A stretch of DNA of 64,000 nucleotides. Source: Vitellaria paradoxa. Taxonomy: Eukaryota; Streptophyta; Magnoliopsida; Ericales; Sapotaceae. Position 1 is the stretch's first letter. Each line of letters begins with the position of its first letter. Under the pieces are notes generated by a model. It ran no database searches and was not told the origin of the DNA. It saw only the letters and a program-made list of their open reading frames with translations. The DNA lies in the NCBI GenBank assembly GCA_019916065.1, contig CM034234.1, positions 8,406,342 through 8,470,341 of the forward strand, in the 5' to 3' direction. The translations under genes were made by a program, and so were the position numbers. Of the stretch, positions 35,274 through 47,190 are shown piece after piece.

Positions 35274-35567
35274 CATGGGCGCCTCACATTCATCCATGGG
35301 TGCCCCACTGGAGGCATGGGCGCCCACCAAGAGTATGTTTTGGAGAGGACTCAGCATGGGCGCCCCACATGCACCCATAGGCACCCCACTTTGGTCATGG
35401 GCGCCCCACTCTGGTCATGGGCGCCCCACTCTTCATTAGGTGGGCGCTCACAAAGAGGGAGTTTTTGACTACTTTTTATGCCATTCTTTGAGGACTTCAT
35501 CAAACACTTAAACCCTTGGGCGCCCCACATCAACCATGGGCGCCCCACATCAACCATGGGCGCCCAT
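35274..35567. repeat. Array of GGGCGCCCCA motifs
   Basis: CATGGGCGCCCCAC and close variants occur about twelve times with irregular spacing, with units such as CCATGGGCGCCCCACATCAA repeated near the right end. GGCGCC is self-complementary, so each copy is a small palindrome. Spacing is too irregular and units too short for a satellite. Confidence 0.7.
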
Positions 35568-36030
35568 GATGTCTTCTCCAGTATATATTCAGAATAAAAT
35601 TTGAGTTGCAATTTTACCTTTATGCCCTTGCAATTTATGTATAGATATAAAAGGGTAAATTTCTGATAGAGGAGGGAGTTGAAAACCCTACGCACTTCTT
35701 CTCTTTTCTTAGTTTAGTTTAGATTAGGGTTAAGGTTTTGATTTCGCTTTGGGTTGTTCAAACTTTGTTTCATATTCGCATTAAGATTAACTTGTAAGTT
35801 ACTTCCGTTACTTTGTTTTAATTGAAGGTTCATTATCTTCTATAACTTTGTTCTTTATTTTCGCTTCGTAGTATTTCGTAGTCTTTGTTTATGATTGATT
35901 TATTTTCGAAATCGCTCTAAACCTGTTCGATCTACTTCGTTTTTGTGTTTTGTTGCATGATGAAGATGATTTTCTTTTCGAAAGGCTTTGTTCATGCTTT
36001 CGCAATGTTAGGCTAAGGTTTTTCTTGGTT

Positions 36031-36723
36031 ATAACCTAGGAATGTAATCTAATCGAAGGGCTGAATTCGGATACATAATTAACCCAACCTAATTCTTACA
36101 CCTGTAATATTAGGTCGGAAGATTTAACAATCAAAAACCCTTTTTCGCAAGGAGATCGCTAATCTAGGGTTTTGAAATCAAATTCGAAATCACCGGGACA
36201 TGGAATTGACCTTCAATTTACGCGATTATAACCGAAGTTCAACCTTATCACGGGTGATTCGTTTTTGAAAATTAATCTTGGATTACGATCCTTACATCTT
36301 TATTCAAAAGATGATAAAACAAATTTTAGTTCGAACTATCCGAATTTAACTCCTTCGAGTTGAAACAAAGCTTTTCTCCATAATAGTAAAAAATCCACTC
36401 CCAAGCACATATGCTTTTCTCCATGATAGTAAAAAATGCACAAGGTCACAACACACTCAACTAGAACCAAGTCCCCTATTAATTTTCGAAAACGAATCAC
36501 CCATGATAAAGTTAAACTTCGGTTACAATCGTGTAAATCAAAAGTCAATTTCATGTCCCGGTGATTTTGAATTTGATTTCAAAATCCTAGATTAGCGATC
36601 TCCTTACGAAAAATGGTTTTCGATTGTTAAATCTTCCGACCTAATATTACAGGTGTAAGAATTAGGTTTCGTTAATTACATATCCGAATTCAGCCCTTCG
36701 AGGACATTACAGGATTAGGTTAA
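36031..36723. repeat. Large inverted repeat, arms about 245 bp
   Basis: 36031-36276 is the inverse complement of 36478-36723 with roughly one difference in ten bases by eye. Shared landmarks include CGAAGGGCTGAATTCGGATA, CCTGTAATATTAGGTCGGAA and AAGGAGATCGCTAATCTAGG (left) with their complements on the right. The 200-bp spacer has a second small repeat (GCTTTTCTCCATNATAGTA, at about 36370 and 36413). A transcript across it would fold into a long hairpin. Confidence 0.8.
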
Positions 36724-37343
36724 GGCCAAGTGTTGCCATTCACACGGTTTGTTTAAGTTCAATTTACGTAGTTTGTTAAAGTTTGCATCTTCATGTTTTC
36801 GTTTTTCGTCTAATTGGTGTTTTTAATTTTCAAATCATCATCTCAATTCTCTATTCGAAAACTCCAAAAAGATTTTCATCTTTTCTTTTTAAGATTTTCG
36901 CAAGTGTTTTCGAAACCAAGTTTTTTAAAAATTTAGTCACACCCTTACTCGCTATGGAAGATGACCTAGGACTCACCTAGACTAAACTCAACCGACCTCT
37001 TATACTTGAGAGTGAGCCACTACCAAATTAGAAAGCGGTCAGTGATAACACCTATGTTGTAAATCCTAAGGTTGGATCATTAGTTCGTTAGCCAACATTT
37101 GTGTCCAATGCAGTTTAGCACTTTTATAAACATATATATCGAAACTGGCAAAAGAGGATTGTATGCATAACTCATGATGTAAACTATCTTGGCGAAAATA
37201 ATTCTACTGAAATGCTTAGTCAGAATTCGGTCAGGTGATTAGGTTCGATCAGGGGTGTCCTTGCTCGGATGCCCCCAGTCGAGTATAGGTCGAGTGGAGA
37301 ACTTGTCAGATGCCCCCGACCAGATACGAGATCTCCCTAAATC

Positions 37344-37470
37344 AGCCTTCATAAATGTATCAATCTTAGGATTTGTTTTAATTCCTGCTTCTTTCTTTTG
37401 TTTCGATAGCTCCATTCACATTTCACACCTTGTGCCCTAAGTAGCATCTTGAAAAATCCAATGTCTCTCT
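37344..37470 (-). pseudogene. Fragment of an ABCG exon 5
   Basis: The segment matches the part of ABCG exon 5 around 20287-20425, in the same orientation. Landmarks are AGCCTTCATAAATG, CCTGCTTCTTTCT and GAAAAATCCAATGTCTCTCT. On the minus strand it begins RETLDFS and then shifts frame. Just beyond, at 37476-37496, the phrase CAATAGCTCCACTAGCA repeats another part of the same exon. No neighbouring exons are present. Confidence 0.75.
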
Positions 37471-40400
37471 TATATTGTTCCAATAGCTCCACTAGCAACA
37501 TCTTAAAAAACAATTTTTTTCATAAAAGCATTACCTAATTTTTTTTGTTTATATTATTACCTTATAAATTTCTATATGATACTTAAATTTAATACTTTTT
37601 TATAAATACTAATATGTTAAAAATTTAATAGTTATAGATTATTTATCCATATTTTTAATTAAATATTTTAATTAAAAATATTAAAATTTAATAAGATATG
37701 CATATGCTTGTACTTGTACGTGCTCCTTTTACTACTAACTTTCTTGTGCTTTCTTGACTAATGTGTGTGCGCATATATATAAGTGATAGTTTTTGTGGCT
37801 GCTAGTTAAAATACATTAAAATAGTTGAACAATATATTATCTTTTACTTTGAGACCGTTTGGCAGTTTAAAAAAAATTAACTTTTGATAGTTTTTTTTGG
37901 TGTTTTTTGTGCACTTTTTTGTATATTTGATTGAACAAAGTGTACTTTTTAGTATTTTTTGTAACTTTTAAATATTTGGTAAATTTTTTACTGTAACAAA
38001 TCAAAAAAGTGATAATTTTTGAGTATTTGGTATATTTTTTACCGTAACAAATCAAAAAAGTGAAAACTTTTTGTTTGACTTTTTACTGTAACAAATCAAA
38101 AAAATGAAAAAATTTATAATTTTACCAAATACACTAAAAGTAACTTTTAATATTTTTTTACTAATTTTTGAGTGGTCCAACGGGCTCTTTATTCCGTTAC
38201 CTTTTCTTCTGCTGCCATGCATGATGCATGCTGGCATGAAGACAAATTATACCCACTGGCCCACACTATTCTATTTTAAAAATTAGTTAGAAAATATATT
38301 ATTTTCTTATTAAAATATGTTTGAAGTTTAGATTTGATGATGAAAAATAAAAAAAAATAACAAAAATATTGTAAGAAAAAAATAAACATAAACTTTTAAA
38401 TAATATTTTTATTTGAATGTAATTAAGAAATAATAAAATAAAAAAAGTCATCAATAACTTATTTTTTTAATTTCTCAAATTTCATGTCTCTTTTCTTTTA
38501 TTTTCCATCACAAACTAAATAAAAAAATAAATTTTAAATCTCCCTCTCTACTCTATTTTTATAAAATAAAATTAAAATTGCCACATAGTTTAGTAACTTG
38601 GTGTTTAATAAATCTCTCTATGTTAGAGTGAAATAAAAAATACAACTATATTATGATTGTTTATTCGGCCTCTTATGTCAATAATAAATAAGAATGCATA
38701 ATTATACCAGTGAAATTATTAAATTAAACAAAATTGAATTAGTTAATTTTTTAAATTAATAAATAGGTCGGTAATAGTTTGAAAATTAAAAAAAAAAACA
38801 AAACAAAATCAAATATTTGTTTTAATTAGAGATTGTCATTCTAACGAGAACTTTCAAAAGAATATGACGGGGAAGAAACAAGATAAACTCCCAATAATTT
38901 AAGTTGGTTTATTTATTACAAAAGTTTGACTAATTCAAGATATTTTGTGTGTTGTCCCAATTGTCCTATTTGCGTGCGTATATCCAGACAATCACATCAG
39001 AATCCAACTTGATGCGGCAATTTTTGAAAACCCCGAGGGGGATATGTCTAGGTGATTTGAAAAAAAAAAATGGTTGGGCCGACTTTCATTTAAGTTATTC
39101 CTTTTGTTTTGTTTTGGTTTTTTTTTTTTTTTAAATAGCAACAATCCAATGTGATATTTTAAAAACTAATTTTAATTCTATTTAAAAAAAAGGAAAGAAA
39201 AAAATGTGTATAAATTATACTATAATATATATATATATCTTGGAATATCAAAATTATCTTACGTACATTTTGATTAATTCTTAAAGGTATAACATTAATG
39301 ATTAGATAAATCTTCAATGATCTAATGGTCTGTATGGTCACACTAAATCTCATAATAAATCACTAATTTTAATTAATTTTTATACTTTTATCTAATAAAA
39401 AATTTTCACCTATCACCTTTATGTCACATCTTTTCACTTTTATTATACTTTTTTCTTCACTTTTTGTCTATCAAACGAACCCTAAGATCTAAGCAGTAGA
39501 TTGGACTTCATAAGATAAGTAATACCACCTTATACCCCACACGTAGATTTGATTTTATGTTACATCTCATGTCAAATTACATATTTTATTCACTTTATAT
39601 CTCGTCAACCAAATACTAAAAAATAATCCTATATAAAAAATTAATTACATATTATATCAAATTCTATATATTATTTTTTGGTATTATTTACACTTTATCA
39701 TCCACTCCCTCCAATGAAACACAGCATAAGTGTCTATGTGTGCAAAGTGTTATTATATATGGGCGGCAATCATGTCATGTTGAATTGTGTTTGGATTTGT
39801 AAGTCATGTCTATTTTTGTTTACAATTAAATTTTTTAAAATGTAATTACATATTAAATAATTAAATTTAAATTGATTTAGGTAACATATGTATTAGTAGG
39901 ATTAAAATCTATACACTCGGTAACAAATAATTAGAAAAAAAATTCAAATTTAAATTGCTGTTACTAACAATGTAATTAATTATTTTCCCGACTAATTAAA
40001 CCTTTTACAGGCTGAAAGACTATGGTACCGCTAATTAAACTCGAGCAATCAATCATTTTAATTTGTGATTGTAGCTTGAAAATATAGAATAGGGTGTATA
40101 TATATATATATATATATATATATGTTCATTATTGCTTGCTTTAAATATATATTTTCACATCATTCTTTCGAATATTTAGACTGAAGCGATAACAGCCGCT
40201 CTACTAACTTACCATCACGAAAAATGGGAGACTGACATAGTCCCGTAACATTCATATAAGATTATTGGATTAAAGTCCAACAATTCAGATACATTCATAT
40301 TATTTTAATTTAAAAAAATAAGAATGTATTTAAAACGTTGAATTTTAATCTAACAATCTTAATTACAAATTACGAACTGATATAAATTTACTATTTCAGT

Positions 40401-40506
40401 ACTCCAAGTCCTACCATCACTTGTTATTGATATGATATGTCTAATTAATAAATGAGATTACATGAATATGTCAACAATTAATGACGTGTCTTGCGTCCTA
40501 ATATGT

Positions 40507-40654
40507 ATCCCCCCCAACCACCAAAAACTAGTCTTCTAAAAATTTAAAGCTCCTAATTGATTTTGATTCAAGTGTGCAGGATCCCCCCCAAACCCCAAAA
40601 ACTGGTCTTTTAAAAATTTAAAGCTCCTAATTGATTTTGATTCATGTGTGCAGG
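40507..40654. repeat. Tandem duplication, two 74-bp units
   Basis: Units 40507-40580 and 40581-40654 begin with ATCCCCCC and share AAATTTAAAGCTCCTAATTG and GTGTGCAGG. They differ at only a few positions, so the duplication is recent. Confidence 0.85.
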
Positions 40655-42014
40655 ATTGTAGAGCAATGCCTTAATTAGAATCATAAAATAAAAATAACGG
40701 AGTACTAGCTGTCGTTCAAAATGAAAAAATCACAAGCGTTAATCTTCGGCCACTTTACAGGCGTCGTTATTATTGTAACTAGACGGAACCCTCTGTTCTG
40801 TCCCACAATAATGTCTTACTTTACATCCCATCTTTTTTTTATATAAACATGTGCCCACAAAATTTAATAATAATATTAAACTTAATTATAGTTCAAGTTT
40901 TAATTACAGAATGTCGTGCAACAGAAGATTTGGACATAGGCTCACTAGGATAAAGACACTCACCGTGTGTGTGTCCATTAACAAAAGTCGTGAGAAAGAA
41001 AAATTTGAGAAGATGTTCTAAATTTTAAATCGTGAGTAATTACAAAATCTTTATATAGTGACAAAATTATCTATATTAATTAAAGTTAAATTGAGTTTTA
41101 AAAATGAAGTTTGTTAAATTTTTGGACATGATTGTATCATGATAAAAATGTGACAATTTCATTGGATGGGTCGATATACTAAAAATTCTTTATTAATAAT
41201 ACAAGGATCATTCTTTTTTTTTTTTTTTTTTTTTTTGTAAAATTTGATAATTTTATTATTATTATTATTTAATTAACTAACATTTCAAGCTTCATACAAA
41301 AGAATCTTAGAAAGTTGCTAAATTACATAATTTTATATTTTAATTTTACAGTTTTTTTGTTTTGGGTAATTAATTATGCAGTTGGTGAAGTGATTACCAC
41401 TGCTATTAGTTAGCTGTCAACTCACCACATTTAAAGCTCATCTGCGTCTGTATGCATTGAGGTGTCCAAACTAAATGCATATTCAAGGATCACAAGCGAA
41501 CGCAACCCCACAAATTGAAAGCCAAGGAAGATTTTGTGGATGGGAAGTCAAATGTCTGTAAAATCTCACGTGAATAGAGAAATTTAATATCAACCAACTA
41601 CTACAATTTAATATCAATCTAGCAAGATTGGCTGATCGTCAAACACATGGGCAAATGTGAAGACAAAAGTCTATGGGTGTGCTAGGCTTGACAGAAACTT
41701 GGAAAAGTACAAGGCTATTAGTAACAATTAATTCTCTCTTATCGACTTGTTTAAATGGGAAATTTTTCTTTAAAAAAAAAATATTCAGAATTAAGATAAA
41801 ATTTTCAACATTTTCAACCTGGCGCAAGCCCACCCAATATTTATAATAATAATATGTATATTATTTTGCCATTCCACCATTTTTCCTTTGAGCCAGAGAT
41901 GTGATTTCGACTTTACCATTCTAGTATCCTCCAAGCAGTCCAAATAATATAGATAAACTTTGATTTTTTTTAATTTATCCTTCACATAATCTTAGCTCGT
42001 TAAGTCGAATTAGA

Positions 42015-42157
42015 GTCCGTTTGGAACTTCAACAAGTTCCAAAAAAGTTCTTAAAACTCTAAAAATTTACAACTTTCTCTAATTAAATTTTATCACGTGT
42101 CACTTTTACATCAACTTTTAATTTTTTTTTTTCTAAACTTTTTTGAACTCCAAATGC
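42015..42157. mobile_element. MITE-like palindromic element
   Basis: Bounded by GTCCGTTTGGAACTTC and TTTGAACTCCAAATGC. The interior phrase AATTAAATTTTATCACGTGT is shared with the copies at 3176-3331 and with a fragment near 62500. Confidence 0.5.
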
Positions 42158-42464
42158 TACATTTTCTGATGACATATCCCATAATGATGAATTGCAAATT
42201 TTGTTTTAAAAAAAAAAATCATTTAAAAAACTCCGTTTCTTCAAACTTTATGAGTTGAGACTATCCTTCTTGTGCGACAAGAGGAGCTACCTTAGTTCCA
42301 TTTTTATACATGCTCAATGGCTTGAGCCATCCCCCTCACACACGGAAATGGTTGGGTTGATGGTTTGAACTATCACCCCTCACTTTCTCCTAATAAGCAA
42401 TATTATTGATGTTCGTCTATAAAAAATAAATAATTAAAATTGATTATTGGGCTGTTTTCATCAA

Positions 42465-42468
<4 letters not shown>

Positions 42469-42517
<49 letters not shown>
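42469..42517. repeat. (TA)n microsatellite
   Basis: About 24 TA dinucleotides without interruption. Similar runs lie at 40097-40123, 56577-56601 and 58603-58623. Confidence 0.9.
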
Positions 42518-42523
<6 letters not shown>

Positions 42524-43881
42524 TTAACTTGGATTGGTTTTCTTTTATTTATTTTTTAATTCTAATATATCAACATTTTAGTCTCGTCTTTTCAACCTCG
42601 AATTTCACAAACAATGCCATACTATTAAAAAATATATATATGCATACATTAAAAGAATTAAAATATTATAAATACCTTTTTGCTAGTCACTTCAAATGAA
42701 AATACTTATTAAAATATTTTTTTACTTTTAAAATTGTTATTTTCACGTTATTCTAACGACTAATTCTAAAATATCTCTGCATTGCCGGATCAAATTCTAA
42801 AATATTCTTACAAATTTTTTTCCCTATGCATTGCCAGATCAAGCTATGATCCGTGAACCTTGCTTAGCATTATAAAAATTAATCAATGGGGAAGCTAAAA
42901 AATTAATGAAATTTTTATTTTAATAAATTTTTTTAATTTCCTAAAATACCTTTCAATCTCCTATCAAATTCAATTGTTAAACCAAATAACTTAAACCAAA
43001 TAACTTTTACAATCAAGCCTAATTAAGTCGTTTTATAAATTTAAAATTTTTAACCACTACATTATTTTACTTATATCTCCCTAATTTAATTACACAAATA
43101 ATTTTTTTTAAATAATTATAAATTTTATTTAAAAACAAAATTAACAAAAATTATACACATTGTATGTCCACACCACCAACATTAAATATTGATTCACAAG
43201 CTTCCTTGGCTCCTCCACCAAAGCCCCTTTGCTCAAATGGTGAAGTCAGTACTCAATTGAAGATTAATGGCATTGGAATTTTGGGAGGGTCAAATGAAAG
43301 GGAAAATACTAAAATATAAAGGCCTTGATATCGCCCAAGAAATTATCAATCTACAGCCAAGTGTGATACTCTTAACTTGAATGCTAAGTACTCCTCACGA
43401 GTGAAATAGAAAGACCAAAAGGAAACTCTCTATCAGGTATGGTTAAGGTGAAAAAAATTGCACATCAATATATGATAATTACACACACAAACACACACAT
43501 AATATGATAATAAAGTACAAATGTATATTTTGTCAGGAAGAACTACCCAAAACAAGGTTAGTTATCAAAGATAGCTAGTGCTTGAGACATAAATCATCGA
43601 TGATAGCTAGAGCTTGACAACAACAAACTGTCAGATGACACAGACAACAAACCTAAGCGAGTCATCTGGGCAAACTATAGAACGTCTAATTCAACTTTTT
43701 CCATATTAGGTTTAGTGATTCACTGCAAACAGAAGTTTTGCCCAGTTGGGAATCTCAGCTTTGAGAAGATATTTCAAACCTTTCACACTTCAGATACTAA
43801 TTAATTACCTAACGCACCAACAAGAAATAGAAACACAGCAGAGAGAAGGATCTACTTCTACACTGGGTAGATGAACACAGA

Positions 43882-44085
43882 TCAATCTCCACTTGCACAA
43901 CCCCTACAACCGCAGTGCACGCATTCTATAACCTTTTCCTCCCTCAGATGCTTGGGGACACGACAAACGCAAGTTGTTTGGAAGTTGTGATCCCGGGGTT
44001 GCATGCACCTCAAACAGCAGAGACGCTCATAACCAGGCTGCAAATACATATACGAACTTATAAGAATGTAAGCCACATTTGGCAT

Positions 44086-44126
<41 letters not shown>

Positions 44127-45170
44127 CAGTGTTACAATTTTTAACAACCAGACTGCAAATATACTTCATCAAAAAATAAATAAATGATAACCAGACTGCA
44201 AATATAAAAACTTAAAAAAAATATATCAAGTAAATTTAACATTGTAGAGGAAAAGGATTCCAAGGTTACAATTTGAAAGTTTTTTAGCCTATTTGATAGT
44301 TACCCAACATAAATTAGACCTTTTTCAATTAAGCATATGCATCAAAAAGTTATAGCACATGTTCATCCTTATGACCAACTATCTAGCATTTCAAGAAGCA
44401 ACGTCTAATGCATTATTATCAAAATTTAAATTAATTTTGATACCCGAACATTCTACAGTTCACAGAAACCTTCTTTGCATCTTGGCTCTGTTTGTTTCAA
44501 TGTTTTCCGGATAATATTTTTCAACCACATGAGTAAATATGTTTTCTGGAAAATATTTACATTGAAACAAACAGAGTCCTTATATGAAATATTTTTCCCA
44601 ATTCAAATTCTTTTTTGACTCTTGCACACATTCGCAACATTATCCACATTAACGACAAAGTGGTGATTTTTTTAATGGGAACTAAGAATGGTCCAAAGTT
44701 TGGGATGCTGCTATCAGAAACACAGAAATGAGAAAGCAATCCAATTCAATAATTATTCTTCAAGAGGGGATGACACAAACCTTCTTCCATTTTGCAATCA
44801 GATTACGATCAGCATAGCCTTGGTCCAAGCAGAACTCATACAATTCCTTGGATATCTCCCTCCTCCGGTGGTAAAGATCAAAAACATAGCGACTCTTCTG
44901 ATGTGCTATTTTGAAAATAGGCCACAATGTCTCACATTTTCTTTTACCATCGTGTGTATCATTCTCAGCTGTTCAAGAAATTAAATAATATTATTGTCAT
45001 AAATTTCATGATGTGGAGAGGACAAGATAAAGAAACAGTATCGAGGACAATAACATTATATTTAGTAGGTCAAAACCTTCTCTCATTTTTCCTTGTAGTT
45101 CACGTAGGGTAGGTTCTATCAGTTCCCAGCCCTCTGGGTATTTGACACGGTTTGTCTTCACCTTTGGCAT
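43882..45170 (-). CDS. BUD31: BUD31/G10 spliceosome protein, 145 aa
   Basis: Coding exons in transcript order: 45170-45077, 44968-44781 and 44037-43882. They have GT-AG borders and join in frame to 145 residues, the usual length of plant BUD31. The protein starts [20 protein letters not shown], one of the most conserved starts among eukaryotic proteins. It continues through [15 protein letters not shown] and [20 protein letters not shown] to the cysteine-rich C-terminus ([28 protein letters not shown]) that binds zinc. BUD31 is a nuclear component of the activated spliceosome. On the minus strand the start lies in GAATAATGCC just after a predicted 3' splice site (exon limit 45178), so a 5'UTR intron is likely. 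No damage is seen. Confidence 0.95.
44027..44205 (-). repeat. Three copies of the BUD31 exon-3 splice acceptor sequence
   Basis: On the plus strand AACCAGRCTGCAAATA occurs at 44031-44046 (the real acceptor, exon limit 44037), near 44146-44161 and near 44189-44204. On the minus strand each copy reads TATTTGCAG followed by TCTGG or CCTGG, a usable 3' splice site. Use of either upstream copy gives an in-frame stop within nine codons. Confidence 0.75.
44088..44123. repeat. (GA)n microsatellite in BUD31 intron
   Basis: Eighteen GA units between the real and the duplicated acceptor sites. In the transcript this is a (UC)n polypyrimidine run about 50 bases upstream of the real acceptor. Confidence 0.9.
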
Positions 45171-47190
45171 TATTCTGACTGCATCAAAAACAAAATATAT
45201 GAGCAAATTTCATAATAATATAGTGATTTTTGTCACACTGATTACCCAGTTGAATTCACTGATGAATAATTTACTTCCTTTTTTTTTTTTCTTCTCTAAA
45301 CAGAGAAGAAAAATGCAAAATAGAAAAACACATGCATAATACAAGCATATCCAGAAAATACAAAAATCTTACCCACAAGAAAACATATTTAGCATCATTA
45401 CTCATGTATCTATGGTTGGGTAATCCAAAATAACAATCCGATGAAATTTAAACAAGTAGGAATGCTCTAAATCAAACTAACTGGGCCAAAATTAACAAAG
45501 AAACAAGTGTTTAGACTGCCACCAAATTTCAGAAAAGAACAATTTTTAAATTGTTCACTTCCAACCTCATGCTTTTCGGAAGAACCTTTAAGTTGGTGTT
45601 AATTATAACATAACCAATACCGCATTGCTCCAACCACTAATAAATCTCGAAACACACTGGAGATGAACAAAATGGAGCGAGATATTATAAAAAACAGAAC
45701 GGGCACTGTTCTGTACCATATTCTTTCTGGTATGTAATGGTATTCACAAATATGATGGAAATACAACACAATGGAAGTTCAAGAACTATTGCAAATGAAG
45801 GCAAAACTAAAGCCAAAAGCTAATATGGTAAGTTGGCAAGATCTAACCTAAAACTCAGGATATTAATCTTTGCAATTCCTATTTTATGTTTTTTTTTTTT
45901 TTTTAAATCAGAAACAGTTCATAAATTTTTTTCTTTTGGGCTGTAAAAGGGCTGCAAGAATGAATTCCTTGTGTGGGCTAATTTACTTGATTTGAGCAAT
46001 CTTTTCATTTGGATTTTCTTGTTCTTCTGTTTTCCTTCTTCACCACCATCCTCTCATTCTAACATAAGCACCCTCTTAAGTTAACGGACAGACCTTTCAA
46101 AAAAAAAAAAAAAAAGTTAACGGACAGACCCACTTACAAAGTGTTTCTTACGTATGATTAAAACCCACCATTTAGCCTTAGAAATTTTATTAACTTATAA
46201 ACTTCAAACCAATCACTCCACACATTCTAAATATTGATAATTAAAGATAACAACACTAATACATCTAAAACCCAAAACAAATACCAAATGATTTCAAATT
46301 TTCAACCGAACATATATGGATAATGGCCAGACATAATGGTTAAACACAACATAACAATGCTTTACGTGAATCGGTTTTTAGCATATTTGAGATCATAACT
46401 TTCACACGCACTGCAGCTAAGAATTTGAAGAATCTAGCTTACAGTCACATTGGCCAGGTAGTTGACCTAGTTGGGTGTTCAAGTGAATGCTGTATACAAT
46501 TAATTCACCATCTAATGCAGGCTAGCCTCTAAAAACACATCACGGCCATAGGTTTACGAGTCATGGATGCAGTATGACAATGCATTGGGGAACTTCAAGA
46601 GTAGGGGTCAAACACCCCAAATCCAATAAATAAAATTCAGAAACAAATACCATAAACAAAACAATAAATTGTATTTAAAAAAAAAAGGTTACCCCCAGAA
46701 TAAAACATAATCACAAGTTGATTAGAAAAATAAAGCAGCAACCAGAAAATTAACTAACAAAAAGGCAACTTGGGTAGTGACTAAACAAAGGTGAAACAGA
46801 AATTCCGTTGGAGACGGTAACGGCGAGAGCAACATGGGAGGATATACTAACTATAATTATACATATAAATGACGCTATTAACTTAAGAAGTTAGCTAAAT
46901 TTCGACTATCCAATGTCATTGAAAAACACTAGGAAAAAAAAAATTCAGAACCTAAAAAACAATCTGAAAGGAAACCCTAGATTGAGTATTTTGCAAAACC
47001 CTTGACCCAAAAAGCTATGCCAGTGATATGCAAATAGAAACAAAGAAAAACAGTCACCTCGAACAGTAGAGACCTGTAATCCCGCCGATTGACCGCCTTA
47101 AAGCTGAGATCGCGTAGCCGGAGACGATGGTGGTTTGGTGCAGGTGAAGCGGCTAAATGGCTTTCCACAAGGCCGCTAGAGTATCTGTTT
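45171..47190 (-). other. Probable BUD31 5'UTR exon and 5'UTR intron
   Basis: A predicted acceptor (GATGCAG on the minus strand) lies eight bases before the ATG, and a matching donor (GAG then GTGACTG) lies at 47057. This gives an intron of about 1.9 kb and a leader exon from 47058 to about 47190. The leader is GC-richer than its surroundings, as expected for a transcribed first exon. Borders are inferred from consensus only. Confidence 0.5.
46078..46130 (+). repeat. Poly(A)-only insertion with 17-bp target duplication
   Basis: AAGTTAACGGACAGACC occurs at 46078-46094 and again at 46114-46130. Between them is only TTTC plus an A-run. This is the footprint left when a retroposition event inserts little more than the tail. 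Confidence 0.7.

Larger units (their letters stand above)
35160..37335. mobile_element. Decayed LTR-retrotransposon-like region
   Basis: GC-richer than its flanks and without genes. It holds a motif array (35274-35567), a leader-like stretch with TTTAGATTAGGGTTAAGG (about 35710), a large inverted repeat (36031-36723), a gypsy-leader-like passage (36940-37080) and a short GC-rich fragment (37225-37330). No LTR pair, primer site or coding domain could be shown, so this is a mixture of remnants at best. Confidence 0.35.
37497..43881. other. Long AT-rich intergenic region
   Basis: I see no coding exon or RNA gene in 6.4 kb. It contains a MITE-like element (42015-42157), a 74-bp tandem duplication (40507-40654), (TA)n runs at 40097-40123 and 42469-42517, a long T-run at 41216-41237, and several GTTTGG-type fragments. 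The last 500 bases before 43882 probably include the 3'UTR of BUD31. Confidence 0.5.

Noticed and set aside
35274..35567. GGGCGCCCCA array as a CRISPR array
   Set aside because: Repeats are short, degenerate and irregularly spaced, and the genome is a plant.
46977..47168. Open frame in the BUD31 leader that would end at the BUD31 start codon after splicing
   Set aside because: It looked like an upstream ORF whose stop overlaps the main ATG, but its first codon is GTG, and a stop lies upstream in frame before any ATG.
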